A DNA stretch of 64,000 bases from Sclerodactyla briareus (taxonomy: Eukaryota > Echinodermata > Holothuroidea > Dendrochirotida > Sclerodactylidae), in NCBI GenBank assembly GCA_026419785.1, contig JAODTK010005132.1, positions 147,001-211,000 of the forward strand, in the 5' to 3' direction. Within the stretch, counting starts at the first letter, position 1; each line of letters starts with the position of its first letter. Made by a program: the position numbers and the translations under genes. Below, piece by piece: positions 25,387 through 39,200 of the stretch. The notes beneath the pieces are model-generated. The model was not told the DNA's origin and did no database searches. It saw nothing but the letters and a program-made list of their open reading frames with translations.

Positions 25387-26343
25387 TAGGGCTGTGACCG
25401 AGTCCCGGGTAAACGGGTTCCGCCCGATCGTATCGGGACCCGGGCATAAAAATCCCTACCCGGTACCCGAAAATATAGTAAAATAAAGCAAAGTAGCGAT
25501 GAAAAACCTTCTATTTTTTCCATTCACAATTATTACATTTCTTACTTTACTTATTACGGAATTGTCTCGATAAGATACGCAAACAAAGCAGACATTCGCG
25601 AAGCAGACTAGACTAGGCTCACTGCTCATACATAGACGAGCGCAGCGGCTGTGCCCGCACCCGTTCTGCAACATCTTACTTCTTAGGCCGACAATAATGT
25701 GACAGAACGACGGACATGGTGTTCCATGGCCCCGCAAATCAAGACTACGACTCTGTACACAAACCTTTTAGTTGTGAACCTCTCCTATCTCAGCGCCCGC
25801 TCGAAGCGCTGCACTTGACAACTCACTTCCAGCAGACCGGACTGTCAGTTCCTCAACTGCTACGTATAATCGCACTGCCACAATTCACACATGTGGCCGG
25901 CTGTGACCACAAGTACTTGGCACAGCGCTGAATGAGCGAGCGGCAGGGGATTGGGAACACAAATTGTTTTAGGAAAAAGTTCACGTGACGTGAACTGACC
26001 TGGTTTAGTACAACCAAACGGCAGTCATCGATACTTAAATGACATGCTAGTATAATTGTCAGCGTTAAGTACCAAGGGAATTATGGGATAGCTTTATTTA
26101 AAACCCTAAAACTTGGGCCTATAATTTGGTCCAATATTCATTTGATATGCTAAAACGATGTCTAACTGCATTGCAACATCGCGATACGTTAGGCTTGAGT
26201 TTGTACACTACTTCACATACATTAGATAGGTTGAAAGCACAATATCGTTCCATATTTTGGTCATTAAAATACGGGTACCCGTGTCCCGCCCCTAATTTTG
26301 GATGGACCTGGGCCGAAAAATTGCCCGAAAAGTCACACCCCTA
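25387..26343. mobile_element. Non-autonomous hAT transposon (957 bp) with 8-bp TSD
   Basis: The ends are TAGGGCTGTGAC on the left and, reverse-complemented, TAGGGGTGTGAC on the right. The octamer ATCTCCTC flanks it directly (25379-25386 and 26344-26351). Subterminal GGGTACCCG-like palindromes occur near both ends. The inserted target is a family A satellite unit, whose ATCTCCTNNACAAATAAA continuation resumes at 26344. No transposase frame is seen. Confidence 0.87.
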
Positions 26344-27069
26344 ATCTCCTCTTCACAAATAAATTTGTATCTTCATGATGCTTGCTCAGATATCACAAAG
26401 TCAGTTATGACTGAATCAATGCACAACTCAAATAACATATCATACCAGTTCACTATATTGAAAATGTGTCCGGTTGGAGCTACTGAACCATATGGTGTCC
26501 TCTGGTATATATCTCTATTCCCTCATTGCCCTTGGGCAGCTACCGTTCATTTGGATCCTGCTGAGTATCATTGTCAACGAAAACGAAAAATCCAGTAGAT
26601 GACCTAAATACAACATCACAAAGCATGAAGAAAGTTGATGTGAAGCTCGAACTAAACGGACCTGTCAAACGGAACATATTCTAATATTCTTTTGGAAATG
26701 CGTAGTATGTTGCCCATTTCACTTGTCGCCATAACACTACTGTCAATGAGGGCGCTATTAGAAGCAAAGCAAATGGCTCCACACTGACTTTACATTCTGG
26801 GATTGATAGAACAGAGAGATTTAGGTATTTATTCTTTGTTAATAAACATCCATGCCCCAACAACGACCATTGAACTTTAGGATGAAAGATGGTCAAGATC
26901 TTCTTCAGTAACCTCTAGAGACAGGCACACAAAAATAACCATCCTGCTTATTGGGTAAACTGAACACAGGAACCCCCCCCCCACACAAACCCCTCCTCCC
27001 CCCCCCCCCCCCACACCTGCAAGAAAGTAGGACCTCAGAACTCAGAAGACCATGTTCTATTTTTCACAG
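26344..27069. other. Intergenic DNA before CACTIN; no promoter recognised
   Basis: It begins with the rest of the family A unit. C runs occur at 26970-27012, just upstream of the exon 1 acceptor tract. No initiator exon for CACTIN could be identified, so the sequence between the first coding exon and 27070 remains unassigned. Confidence 0.4.
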
Positions 27070-27242
27070 GGAATCACTCAGTTCAGATGAGGGCAGTCGG
27101 GGGGCGACTGACGCGGTAGTCCGAGGCGTCGTTCCAGGTCCACGAAGAGGAAGCACCGGAGCCGGAAAGACTCATCCTCCTCACGTTCCAGGTCGCCAGT
27201 GCCAGTCGCCAGGGAGAGACCTTTGAGCAAGGAGGAGAGGGA
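27070..27242 (+). CDS. CACTIN: CACTIN exon 1 of those recognised: RS-rich N-terminal region
   Basis: The acceptor is TTTTTCACAG before 27070 and the donor is GTGAGC at 27243. The exon first reads ESLSSDEGSRG, then, from about 27112 and in another frame, an arginine/serine stretch (SRSTKRKHRSRKDSSSSRSR) and LSKEERE. RS repeats are typical of the cactin N-terminus and of splicing factors generally. The frame must change once between about 27100 and 27112, near a GGGGGG run, so a homopolymer error is plausible. The last partial codon GA joins exon 2 in phase to give ERE-KQRR. No initiator methionine is visible here; a further upstream exon is expected and was not found. Confidence 0.75.
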
Positions 27243-30200
27243 GTGAGCAAAAATATAGATTCATGCTCTTGTGCAAAAATCGCTTCAATATAATACTTAC
27301 TTTGGGTTCACCACTTGTGTATATATTAGACTTACTATCCCACTCATGAGCAGGCGCGTACCGAGAGATTTGTCTTGGGGAGGGGGGTTTGAGGTCGGGA
27401 CCCCGGGGAAGTGCGCCGTCATTTTGACCTCACTCTCCCCATTGGCAAATTAACAAACAATTTATTTATGGGCCCCTAGACACAATGCTGCTGCAATATT
27501 TGCTAAATAACAGCTGCAAAACCTCAACTGCAAAAAAATCAGTTTTTGTGTAATTTTTTTTTTTCCAATCCTTGGGTCATGGGGGGTTCTCACCCCCAAA
27601 CACCCCCCCCCCCCTCTGTGGGTACGCCACTGCTCATGAGGTTGGCCATACAAGATTTGAACCTTGACGGCACCCATTTTTGACACACCAGAGTTGAGTT
27701 AAAGACACAAAAACCGTCTGTGTCTTTGGTAATGAAGGACAGACACAGTTATGGCTCACACATCCTTCCGGTGGCGGAACTTGGAAGGTGCATCATACAT
27801 TGGTTTGATAAGGCAATATGCTAATGTCTGAAAAGAGAGCTGATTTGGCTTCTGTACACGATAACTTACCCTACCCTTGCTAGATCAAGCACATACTTTC
27901 ATCATTAGTACCGATCAAAGGTCATCGGAGGTCAACATAGTCAAAGTCTTAAAAACCTCTGAACACAATAAGAGATAATGTTTGGTCCAATCAAGCTGGA
28001 AATTTCAAGCTGAAAATTCGATGTGGATCTTATTTGTAGGTTTCAAGAACGCCTACATTTGTAAGTTGGGTATCATTTTCAAGGGAAAAGTTGATTTTTT
28101 CCAGCGATTTTGGCTCATGAACAGGTAACATGACCCCACCTGAATGATTCAAGCTACATGCATGGGATATGGAATTCTTCAGGATGATTTCATGAACGTA
28201 TTGCTCTTGGGGGGTCTGGTCAAAGGTCATACGAGGGCAACGAATGATATCCTCCTCCCCTTCAAATTGGTCTTGAGGATTAGTCAAGGAATCACTGAGC
28301 AATGATGATTTCATGATCCTATTGCTCTTGGGGTCTGGTCAAAGGTCATACAGAGGTCAAAATGATATCCTCCAATCCAAAGTTCAAATGCTGAGGATAG
28401 TCAGGTCACTAGGCATGATGAGTTCATGAATCCTAATTGCTCTTGGGGGGTCTGTCAAGGTCATACAGAGGTCAAAGAATGATATCCTCATCCGAGTTCA
28501 AAATTGGCTGAATCAGGAATCACTGAAGCCCGTTGGCCGTGGGACGACCTCTGCAGTCCTCAACTCGAGTTACTCATTCTCTGGTTACCTTGTAGAAATT
28601 CATAGGCCATAATTGCAGTACTGCAGAGAGAGTTGACACTAGCCAGTGACCAGGCCAGGCACCCTTAATATTTCAGTGGTGCTCGCTCTACTATGACTTT
28701 GCATCAGTGATTGTCCGTTGATTCTATTTTATGAGAACAGCCAAAAAGAGAAAGTTTGTCATGTCTCAAGGGTGCTATTGTTTGGATATTTAGAGTTATT
28801 ATGTGATTCGTAATAAGCCATTTCGTGGTTGTAAGTGCGCCTCTCCACCACTGAACAGTTCCCAACGGCATAGACACCTTCCCCAGTAGCAATATCGTTT
28901 GGGCCTAATTTTAAACTGTCACACTATTTTAAACACAACAATTCATCCCATGTATTCGGATGTTTTTTGTTGATATGTATGGGGGAAATTTGTGAGTTTT
29001 GTGTTGGCAGAATTTGTAATTTTCGGCAAGGGAGTTTCAGAAGATTCTGCACATTGTACGTCCACATCGAACTGCTGTCACTCCCTCATGACCTTCAACA
29101 CATATCAACAATCATCTCATTAAACTGTAACTCCGAACTGGCTCCTTCAAGTTGGTAGAGTGAAAACCTTTTTGTTATGTTGGTTTGATGGTTATGAAAG
29201 TATCCAGTTTTACAAAAAGGGGCAACCTAAGAAGACCCATTACATTTGCTGGAGTCATTGACCTATTCCTTTTACCTGGTGATATGTCCCATCAGTCAAA
29301 CTGGCAGCTATATCCAGTCTTTGTATAGGTTTGAAATCTCCTCCCAATGAATGAAAATATCTGTGGAAGAATCGTTCAGGTTAGATCCCATTTATCCATG
29401 GGATTGGCCCATTGTGATGAAGTTTCTTACATCGCACAACAGTTGACATTGTCTCGCTGTATTATTTGGCAAGGAAACAAAGGAGGCTCATCAAGGCACG
29501 AGACCATGGACCGAAAAGAGCCTGGACGGATGAGGAAGAAAGAGGCCAAGGACCGGAAGAGGAAGGAGAAGAGAGAAGATGGGCTGGGAGACGGGGATGA
29601 TGGTAAGTACAGTCTTTTACAGCGGGCTGAGCATGGTGGCCTCATTGTTGAGGGTGTGAACTTGTGGGTGGGTCACGTCTACGTGATTACCCTTCAGCAA
29701 GTGCTTGTTCTTTGATGCTTCCTTCCACCCAGGTTGTGAATTTCTTGGGTACCTGTTATCACACTTAGATAGTGTTGCACTGTATGTGTCCCAAATTCTT
29801 GAGATCCCCCCGGTGCTAACTGTTCTGTGTGCCAGGTGCGAATCCAAGGGTTGGTGCGCTATATAGTGTGGGTGCGAAAATTACGATGAGCAGTAGTAAT
29901 GATTGTCAAGTGCTTTGAGATGTTTTCCCCGTGTGATGAAAAAGTGAGCTGGTGGGCAGGAGAGTTAGGAATACACAAATCACTATGGTGAATGAGCAAG
30001 ACTAGTAATTCAAAGAGAAAATGGAGAGGTTGATTATATGACGGACCAATGTGAGTTCGGGTGGTTATTTATAATTTGTCTCTCAATTCTTATTACAAGT
30101 TTATTACTAATTGGGGCGTAACATTAGTTGAACCTCAGAATGTTGGTTTGGGCCTTGTCTTAGTTTGATGTTGACTACTGTCCTGTGTAGGTTGGTGTAT

Positions 30201-33200
30201 TTGGTTTCTAGCAGTTACTGGCTTCGATCAAGGCCAACTTGTCTCACTATTCAGTATTCATGAACAACTTACAGATATCTGCTGGGATTACTGAGCCAGA
30301 GACAGTCCTGATCATATATTAAAGTCTTTCTCTCCTGTTCACCAGGGGTAAACCAATGAAGACAACCCATTCGGAGATCCAAAACCTTGGATGTCACATT
30401 TGGTATGGCAGAAGGTGAGATTTTACCTAATAAATTCAGGTGAAGAGGGCCTTGTGAACACATGCTAATGGGTTTTGATGCTACCTGTAAGAATAAACAG
30501 CTTTCTTTATCTAGGTAAGTGAAGCTGAAAGTAATCTATTATCATAGGACGTCATTTTGATGCTCGGGCCTCATGGGGCACACGTTGACAGGCCAGGGTG
30601 ATTGCCTGTATCTGTAGCAATTGGGGGAAAGGTTGTTCCGGAATTATTCAGGTCTGCCATAGCGCAAAATACACATGAAAATGCTGGCTCTTCCAGCGTT
30701 ATTTATCCCATGCCTTGTTCAAAACATGCATGATGCACATCATATGGACATTGATGCATGCCAAATTCTAGAAATCGTCAAACATTCCCCACATGGCAAG
30801 AGTATAAATGAGAAGAATAGGACGGGAGAATAGATGGATAAATAAGATGGGAGATGGATAGTGAGTTGGATAGATAAATGAGTTGGATATACGATCACTA
30901 TTAAAAATTTTTTTTTTTTTTTTGTTTTTTTTTTTTTTTAAACAAGGACATGAGGAAGGGCGAACCCTAATTGCCTAAACAAAAAGGCAACCCCCAAGCA
31001 CAAGAAACTAAAGAAAGAGGCGAGATCAGCTTGTTGATTCTACTCGGAACCGTTGGAGGTCAAATCAGGAGGAAATACATCCCGAGGAAGGCCTATTCCA
31101 GACACCCGAAGTGCGAGGAAAAAAATGAGGACATAGGTTTCGGGGCGAGACGTGGAAGATGCAACGAAAAGGAGATGGCTGGAAGCAGAAAGAGGGAGTA
31201 TGGCGAGTAACTCGAGTAAAGGAGAACGATCCCAAACTCAGAAGAAAATTGACCATAAAAGGAACGGATAAAGGAGGCTAGAGAGAGATACAGATCTGCG
31301 ATGGGATAGAGCTTCAAGTGAGGAGGTAAGATGATCATCAGTGATGGAGACGAGGGCCTTCTCTGGATACGATCAAGACACTGAGAGAGGATGGCGCAGC
31401 CCCACCCCAAATATGGAAACCATATTCCATTAGGAAACGAATTTGGGCTTTGTAAAGGAGAAATAGCGGTTGTGGGGTGAAAAGATTCCTTGTGCGGAAT
31501 AAGAAGTGCCCAAACTTTATCTAGACGCATTAGTAGCGATAGAATTGATAGGGAGTTCCAGGACAGGTGTTGCGATTCATCCAAGGAATTAAGAGAAGAT
31601 CGACGAGGGAGGATCTGGTCAGCCATGAAAAATAGCTGGTGCTCAGAACAAGCCGACCAGAAATCAGCAGTTCTGAGTTTAGATTGGTTGAAGGAACCAG
31701 ATTACGTGCCCCAGTTCAAACTAGAATGAAGTCAAATTGTTCAACTGATTGGCAACTAGGGACGGTTGTAGACAAAGCGTCCGCTTCCGGGGGCGAGGAA
31801 GCACGAGAGTGAGTGAAGGGTAGAATCACAAAGGAGGGATAATATAGAAGGTAGAGCTAAGAAGATCAATGATAAAAACGAGAAAGAGTGGAGGAGAGAA
31901 AAACAAACTTGAGGAACACCATCATTGATAGGGAAGGTCCGGAGAGAGAACCATAAACACTACAGAGATAGAGCGAGAAACGGTAAGAAAACTGGCAGTC
32001 CAGGAAGTTAGAAGGGGCTGAAACCAAATGAAGTTAAATTGGCAAGGCGTCCCGGCGTGCCAACACGGTCCAAAGGCTGCTTCGAGATATCAAGGGCAAT
32101 AGCCCGACTTTCACCGAAAAGACTCAATGGCTTGGGCCCCCTGATTGGTGACAAAAGAGAGGTCCCCAGTAGATTCGGCCATGCGGAAACCTAATGGGGG
32201 CACTGTGAGAGAGTGAAACTCAAGAAAGTTCAAAACATGGCTGTTTACTATAGTGTTTCCATAACTTTGGAGAGGACCGAGCTGATGGCAATCGGACTGT
32301 AATTGGAGGGTTGGATGTCACCCTTTTAGGGATTACGGGGCAGACATGAGCATGTTCCCACACAGAAGGGTAACATCCCATAGTATAACAAAGGCGGTAA
32401 AGCTGCACAGGATAGACGCAAGTTCGGGGGCACACTCCAGGCCAGGCTATAGGAGGGAATGCCATAGGCACAGATGCACTCCGTCACGATACAGGTCATA
32501 AAAATATTGAGTGTTTGGCGGGGACCATGCGAAGTAGTGAAAGACAACATCCAAGATAGTTTCACAAAGCAGGCAAAAGATGGAGGAGGATGAGCATCTG
32601 TGTTCATAGTGGAATTAGAAGAGAAGAGCTCGGCAAACGTATTCGCTTTAGAGGTGAGCATAACTAGCCAAAGAGCCATCAGGCTTGACCAGCGGAGGGC
32701 ATTTGGGGGAGTACAGAAGTTTCTGGGACACAGATTTGCCAGCGTCCAAAATGAACGACTACCAGAAGGGCAGATGAAAGTTATTTAGCCATATACGTGA
32801 AATGAAAGAAATTTTTTGCCTCATCGATATTCTCAGAGCACACATTACGAGCTTACAGAACAAATAGGGCTTGACGGGAAATCAGGTGAAGAGAAGATGC
32901 CAAGCTCGATAACGTCGGTTTCTTCTCCTGGACGGCAGAAGTACATTGATGGTTGAAACATTAAGGGTGGAGAAGAGGAGCCTGATCTTAAAGTGTTGAT
33001 AAAGGTGTTCATTCCTAAAAGAAAGAATTTCCGAAATAGCAGAGGTAGAGGGGCATCTAGAATTTATTTTTCATCCCAAGGGAAACTGAAAAAAATCCCC
33101 GAAGACCAACCAGTCAGCTTGGAGTAGGTCCAGAGTTTCTGCCTTTGGTGGGGAGCTTGCATTAGGAGTTAGCTGGATTAGACAGGGTAATGAGGCAAAT

Positions 33201-36200
33201 GGTCCTAAGGAGCCAATAGGGGCAGAGACCGTTGCTGGACTGTAAATAAGGTGCTGAGTAGTGAGAAAGACGATCCAACCAGTTAGAGCAGAGAAGTCCC
33301 AGGCCCGATCTGGGATAAAACGGTGGGAGCATTGATGAGGCTGGGTGAGACATTGGTAATAGCAAAGACTCAGCTTCGCACCAGCTCTATCAGACCGTAG
33401 AGTGTATGAGCCATCTGCGTTATCACATTGAAATCACCCAGTATAAATATAGCAATTTCAAGTCGTTATAATCGTTGAATTAGTAATTCCACAGCAGAGG
33501 TGAGATGCGGACTGAGCCCTCTGATTATTACAATTGGGCGAACGTTAAACACAACCGAACACCTTATTCAAGCGAGGAAGAGAGGGGGGAACTTTGAGCC
33601 AGAGAAGTTGAAAGTCGTCACAACAGAGATCAAATTCAGAAAGGAGGCTGACAGGGATGCTGGAGTGGACCAAGGCGCACCTCCAGCCTTAAAATGAAAC
33701 AATCATGAAGATATAGTGGGGGGCCACTGGAGATGTGTTAATCAAGCGTGATTACTCTGTTTCAGTTAAAAAAAGTGATGAGGTGTGCTGGGCCATGAGG
33801 AGTTGGTGGACTGTGTTGAGAATGGCGGGGAGACCGCGTATAATTCGCGAAAGAGAAGAAAAAAGAGAACCATAGTCACGTGAGGGTGGGCTGCAGTAGG
33901 TGTCCGTATGAGAACCTGAAATAAACCATGACAAGGGTAGTAAGAGGGAGGACAAAGGTAAGGGGCAAGTGGAAAACCCACGGTATCGACAAACAACCAA
34001 CAAGACAATTTTCGGAGGAGGCAAAAACGGACCTCGAGTGGGCACACCGAAACACCGACCTAGGGGGACCCCTAGTCGCTCGAACTGCAGAGGAGGGTGG
34101 CTCGGATTTTAACGCCAGATGAAAGGCAGCCTCCCCATGGCGCTACCCCCCCCCCCCGGGGTTCGGGCCTCTGCAACATCTGACGCAGGCCTGCAGCGCA
34201 CCGCCTCCACCTGTACCCTCATGCCCAAGAAAAAATAACCCATGGTATCGAGGCGAAACCGGGGTAAACACAGGACCTTCCAGGTCCCAGAAGACCGGCA
34301 AAACCTACCCCCGAGGCTTAGATTATGCAAAATGTTAAGGCAAAGAGGGCCTGAAACGCATAGAGCATCACTAAAGGCACCCAAGGGTCAGCGGTGGTAC
34401 CCCCCGGGCGGCAAACAGAGTTTCCTACCACCATGTCAGTTTGAATTGATGAATGGGTGAAACAGAGCTTATGGGTAGGGAGATAAGCTCTGTCACTGGT
34501 GATTGCTGCAAAATCTATAACTGTGCACGATATCTGTTTGAGAATATAGCCAGGTCTACCACTGAAAGGAAGAGACACTCGAAGAAGTTAGCAAAAAAAA
34601 GTGGGTGAGCGGTGTTATTACTCAATTTGAAATTTTATGCCCTTCCATCAGGACCATGCTAGGACATGACAGATTCTCATTACAATATTGCATGCACTTC
34701 TTCACAGTCTCACCCTCATTCACACAAAGACTCCAAGCATGACAGTGACCACAATGCGGGGAAAGCTCATCTCAGTCTCAGAAGGGTTTCCAAATTTCCT
34801 TTTGCTGAGATAACGGCGATTTCACCCTTCGGCTAGGGCCTGGAAAAACTGGTTTACGTTGTTTGCTAGCTCCAAAAAGAGGAGGTTATTGATAAAGAAA
34901 TCTGGATTCCGGCTAGAATCGCAATGAAAAAATTGTGATATATTTCAGGTGCCGGAGAAAAATAACTGATTGGAGTAATGGCCAACCGATGGCGTTGCCA
35001 ATTGCGCTGCTTCTTTTCTGACACGTTTGAGTTGGGAAGCTTAGGGGGGCCCAGTAGCTCAAGGCCTTATGGAGTAGAGGTAAGTATTCACCCCTGTGAA
35101 TTACCATATATTAGTTAGGTGGATTCCACCCAAAGTGTGATTTTGCTGAGGTAATGGCAATTTCCAATCCGGAGTAATAACCAACAGGTGTCTTTGGTGT
35201 GTGTCGTATTTGTAATAGTTTTTTGTTTTTTCTATTAACAGAAAAATGAGCAGCTTGGTTCTGTCACAGGTGACCACGGAAATTAGGAGGATGGGGAAGG
35301 ACAGCAGATCGAGAACAGGGTAAGTGGAGGAAGCGAAAGAGAGGTGAGTGGCTATTTGGTGGTAATAGACCAGCCTCAATGTGTTGCAAAGTGTTGAGAG
35401 TTGTTGACGTTAAGGGATGTGCTCCTCAAACTGAATTCCAACAAGGATGACAAACCTTGGCCACGGTTATGAGATGTGTAGAGAGGTGTTGGCATGGATA
35501 TAGATAGATTATGATATTTGTGGGGTAGTCGCGCAAGGATTTAAAAAAACAGCTCGGAAGAAACTTATTTCTTCTGAAAGTTTTGGACCCGGATTTTCGC
35601 AGTCAGGGGGGACCTCAAATAAAATTGAAGAGCATTGGCTGGATTTTGTGTGCACGTTGAGAGGTAAGAAAAAGTGACTGGGTCATAAATCCCGGGTCAT
35701 TACTTTCAACTTTCAACTCTACCAAATGGACAGGTATTGGATTAGCCATTCTTCTTAATGCAGTTTTCACACATCTAGGTAGTGGCTGATCAGCTTCAAT
35801 GCTGTTTCTTTGGGTAAGGCACTCCTTATTTCCATTGCCTCTCTTCAATGGATATTTGCAGTGGGTCATACTGACGACTTTGAAAATGATGCTTTGTAAT
35901 GGCGGCTTTGCTTGGAATTGAGAGGCAACCGTGGGGGGGGGGGTTTGGCAGCTTGCCATGTTATCATCTGCTTGTATTGCCCCCTCCTTCACCCCCACAT
36001 GCAAGATACTGTACTGCCAAAGTGGCAGGGTCTTATTCTGTGTACATATACCTGGTGAAGGCTTCGCAGCTGACTAAAAAGTGAAAAATCGAGGTCTGCA
36101 CTCTTCCTGGGCTTTCAATAGGTTCGATCCATTGCTTGGCAAGTACCTCATGAAATGAACTATATATATATAAAAAAAACCACACATCAGCAATTGTAGG

Positions 36201-39200
36201 CCGTCAGGTTGTAGGAATGAAAGATCTATGGACACTTTGCACCTTTGTCGAGTAATTATGCATCCTCTCATCAACTAGTTTGTTCAGGTGGTTGAAGCAC
36301 CGGACATCTAGCCGGAAGTTCCAGTCGCCTTGGTCATGTCGTTTTAACTACATGAATGAACGTTACTTTTGTTGTGCATCACTCACTCATGTGGACACAT
36401 GCCTGGAGAACACCTAGCGACATCCACTGGCCACTTCTCATCCCCCGCGGCCTCCTCTGAGCAACCTCCAGGCCTGGTCATGGCCTGTCCCCCCCCCCCT
36501 CTAATAAACTGAAGTATACCACAAAGCTGCACCAACTATGAGCTACCCAGTAGTCCTGCAGGCGGTCCCAACCCACAGGGTCCCATACCCAACATATGCA
36601 TCAATGTAGGCAGTGCTAGTCCAGTACCCCTGTAACTGGAAAAATGGCACGGCAAATTGAACACCATTGTCATATAATTATGACTTGAAACTTGGTATAT
36701 TCTCTTTATTACATTACAACAGCCAAACCCCAAGGCTAAATTTTAGCTGATCTGAGTGAGCCGATCAGGCACAATCAGCTATTGAAGAATTTGCCTGTGA
36801 CATCACTGAGGAATAGAGGATCCCCTGTATTTTAAAGTCAATGTAAATAATGCACTTCTACATTTCTACAAAACTAAGTAACAAACAAACTATACATGAG
36901 CTCCAAATGAAAAACTTACAAGATCATTCACATGATATCAAAGCATAGTCTTAATGTAAATAACTAATTTGTCTTTCTATTATAAAGATGCCAAATTAAG
37001 GCATTTAATGTGTAGGGTCTATGGGCCTTGGCATCAATCCCCTGTGATGTCAAAGATTCCTCAAATTCATCAAAAGAAATTGATGATGAGGGAACATGCT
37101 AGAACCTCTCAATTTTGGGGTGTGGAGTTTCACCTGTACATGACCATTGGTCTTTAATGCATGAAGATGTTTTGTCCTAAACTCTAATTCTAACCAGACA
37201 ATCCAACATCTTTGCTGTTTCCACTGACAGCTGGAGCTACAGAAAGTGAAGCAGAGGCGGCTGGAGAGAGAGCGTGAGAGAGAAGAGAAGGGACAGAGAG
37301 GTGGTGAGTAATCTAGGATCGGTCTCTGCACATATTTAGCTTCATGGGTGTATCAGCGGTTGGAAATCTTTTAGCAAATAGTAGTCACTGATTTTGGGAT
37401 TGAATTGAGTCATTTGAGACACTCCTGGGTATGCAGCGTCTCACTGTGCATTCACAGCCAGTTCTACTGTCAGTTTTATGTTGCTGACTAGCGATAGTTT
37501 TTTTTTATTGAAATCACTATTTTACACAACCATTTATGTTACTTAACCTTACTTGCACAGATACACACACATAGCTCTTTGGATACTGGGATGAGCTGAT
37601 TCGATTGAGTTAAGTACCCCACAGTGTAGTCAGATTCCTGTAAGGAAAAACCTGATACCAAAGTGTTACAAAAATGAAAAACGACCTTTTTCGATTGTGT
37701 AAGGGAATTCACCATGTTTTAGACCTCACTTCTCCAGACCCAATGAACATATTTTCAGGAACAATTTCATGGTTTCACTTTATATGGCTAGTCACACTAA
37801 AACAATTTTGTATCATTCTGGCTAGATCGTCTGTTTCAATTCAGGCTGACAAGGAAAGGGTGTGGTTACAAATTCATACCTACCAGTGTCCCATTGCCTA
37901 CCTCACAAACCGTTCACCTCAACGATAAATAGGAAATCTATAATTATCAAAATGTAGGGGAGGGCGAACCCACAACGGGATGGTTTGCCAAATAACAAAT
38001 CGAGTCCTCATCAATGTGGCAAGGTGCTCAGCCATTTTGATGAAGTAGTCACATCACTATGGTTTTTATGCGATAGGGCAAATTGCAAGAAAGTCACACC
38101 TCTTAGTCTCTCTGTAGCACATTTTATGATCTGCCACACAATTTTCAAATTTGTGAACACAGCATTGTTTTCGGTCCGGATATCTACTCAAGAAGAGAAT
38201 CTGAGTGAAATTTATTGAGTCTGCGCTCATTTCTTATTGTTGCTAAATACAGCCTAACTAACCTGTCTAGGCAGTCAGGACCCAACATGACTCATCGTAC
38301 CTAGCTTTCAACTTACCAACGATGTCTGGAGGAAATACAAACAACTATGTCCCCTATGCATGGTATACATACGTAGGCAAGTTGCTTACACGCCCATTGC
38401 TGCATAACACAATATCATTGTAGTGGACAGGCTCTTTACAGTTGCTTGGATTGATATTCTTCCATATCTGACCCTTGAATTATTCTCGTTTCAAATCATC
38501 TTCATAATTTCAGGAGGAACTCCAACGATCAAGAGAGGCAGATTATTTCAAGGAATGGGAGAGGCAGGAGGACCAGGTAAGAATACCTGTCCTTCACTCT
38601 GTACTCTAAGTGTACTCTAAACAAAGATTTCACTCTGCTTCACCCAGTGGCATTACCTGACTAGGTGGTAATGGGGTGCGGTACAGTGATTTTGCAGCAG
38701 GGGCACTTTGTGATCACCGTCTTGCTATCTTTTGCAGTGAAGTGAATGTCTGGAACATTACATTTTTCCAGGAAAATAAGGAGGAATCCACATTTTTAGC
38801 TCGTCTCAGCCATGTGGCTGATAATTTTAATGTGAGTGGGGTCAGTTTTGGGAAGAAAGCAAGGAATTGTAACATTCTGGTATTTTGGGTACCTCTACCT
38901 TGTAATCATACTGAGTCCAACATGCCTGGCCAGCTGCAGTTGGAACTTGATGGGTGTCTTACATGGGTAAGACACCCATCAAGTTCCAACTGCAGCTGGC
39001 CAGGAGTACACATGTGCTCTTTATTTTATTGTGGGGATCAGGGTCAACTTAAAAGTCTGATAGTTTGGGATTTTGAACCTTGTTTCAGGCTCGTCAACAT
39101 GCCTGGCCAGATGAACTTTGAAATTGGTGAGTGTTCTTCCCATGATGATAACAAGCGCTGTTTGTTTCAGTGTGTCAGTCAGTAGTCAGTATCGATAAAA

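Noticed and set aside
30971-31210. Plus-strand frame with charged KER-rich peptide that resembles a cactin helix
   Set aside because: It is antisense to the LINE thumb region on the minus strand, and exon 4 at 35242 fits phase and flanks better.
38676-39185. 169-codon plus-strand frame, one of the longest in the window
   Set aside because: It reads through a perfect palindrome and repeat sequence in a CACTIN intron and shows no protein family features.
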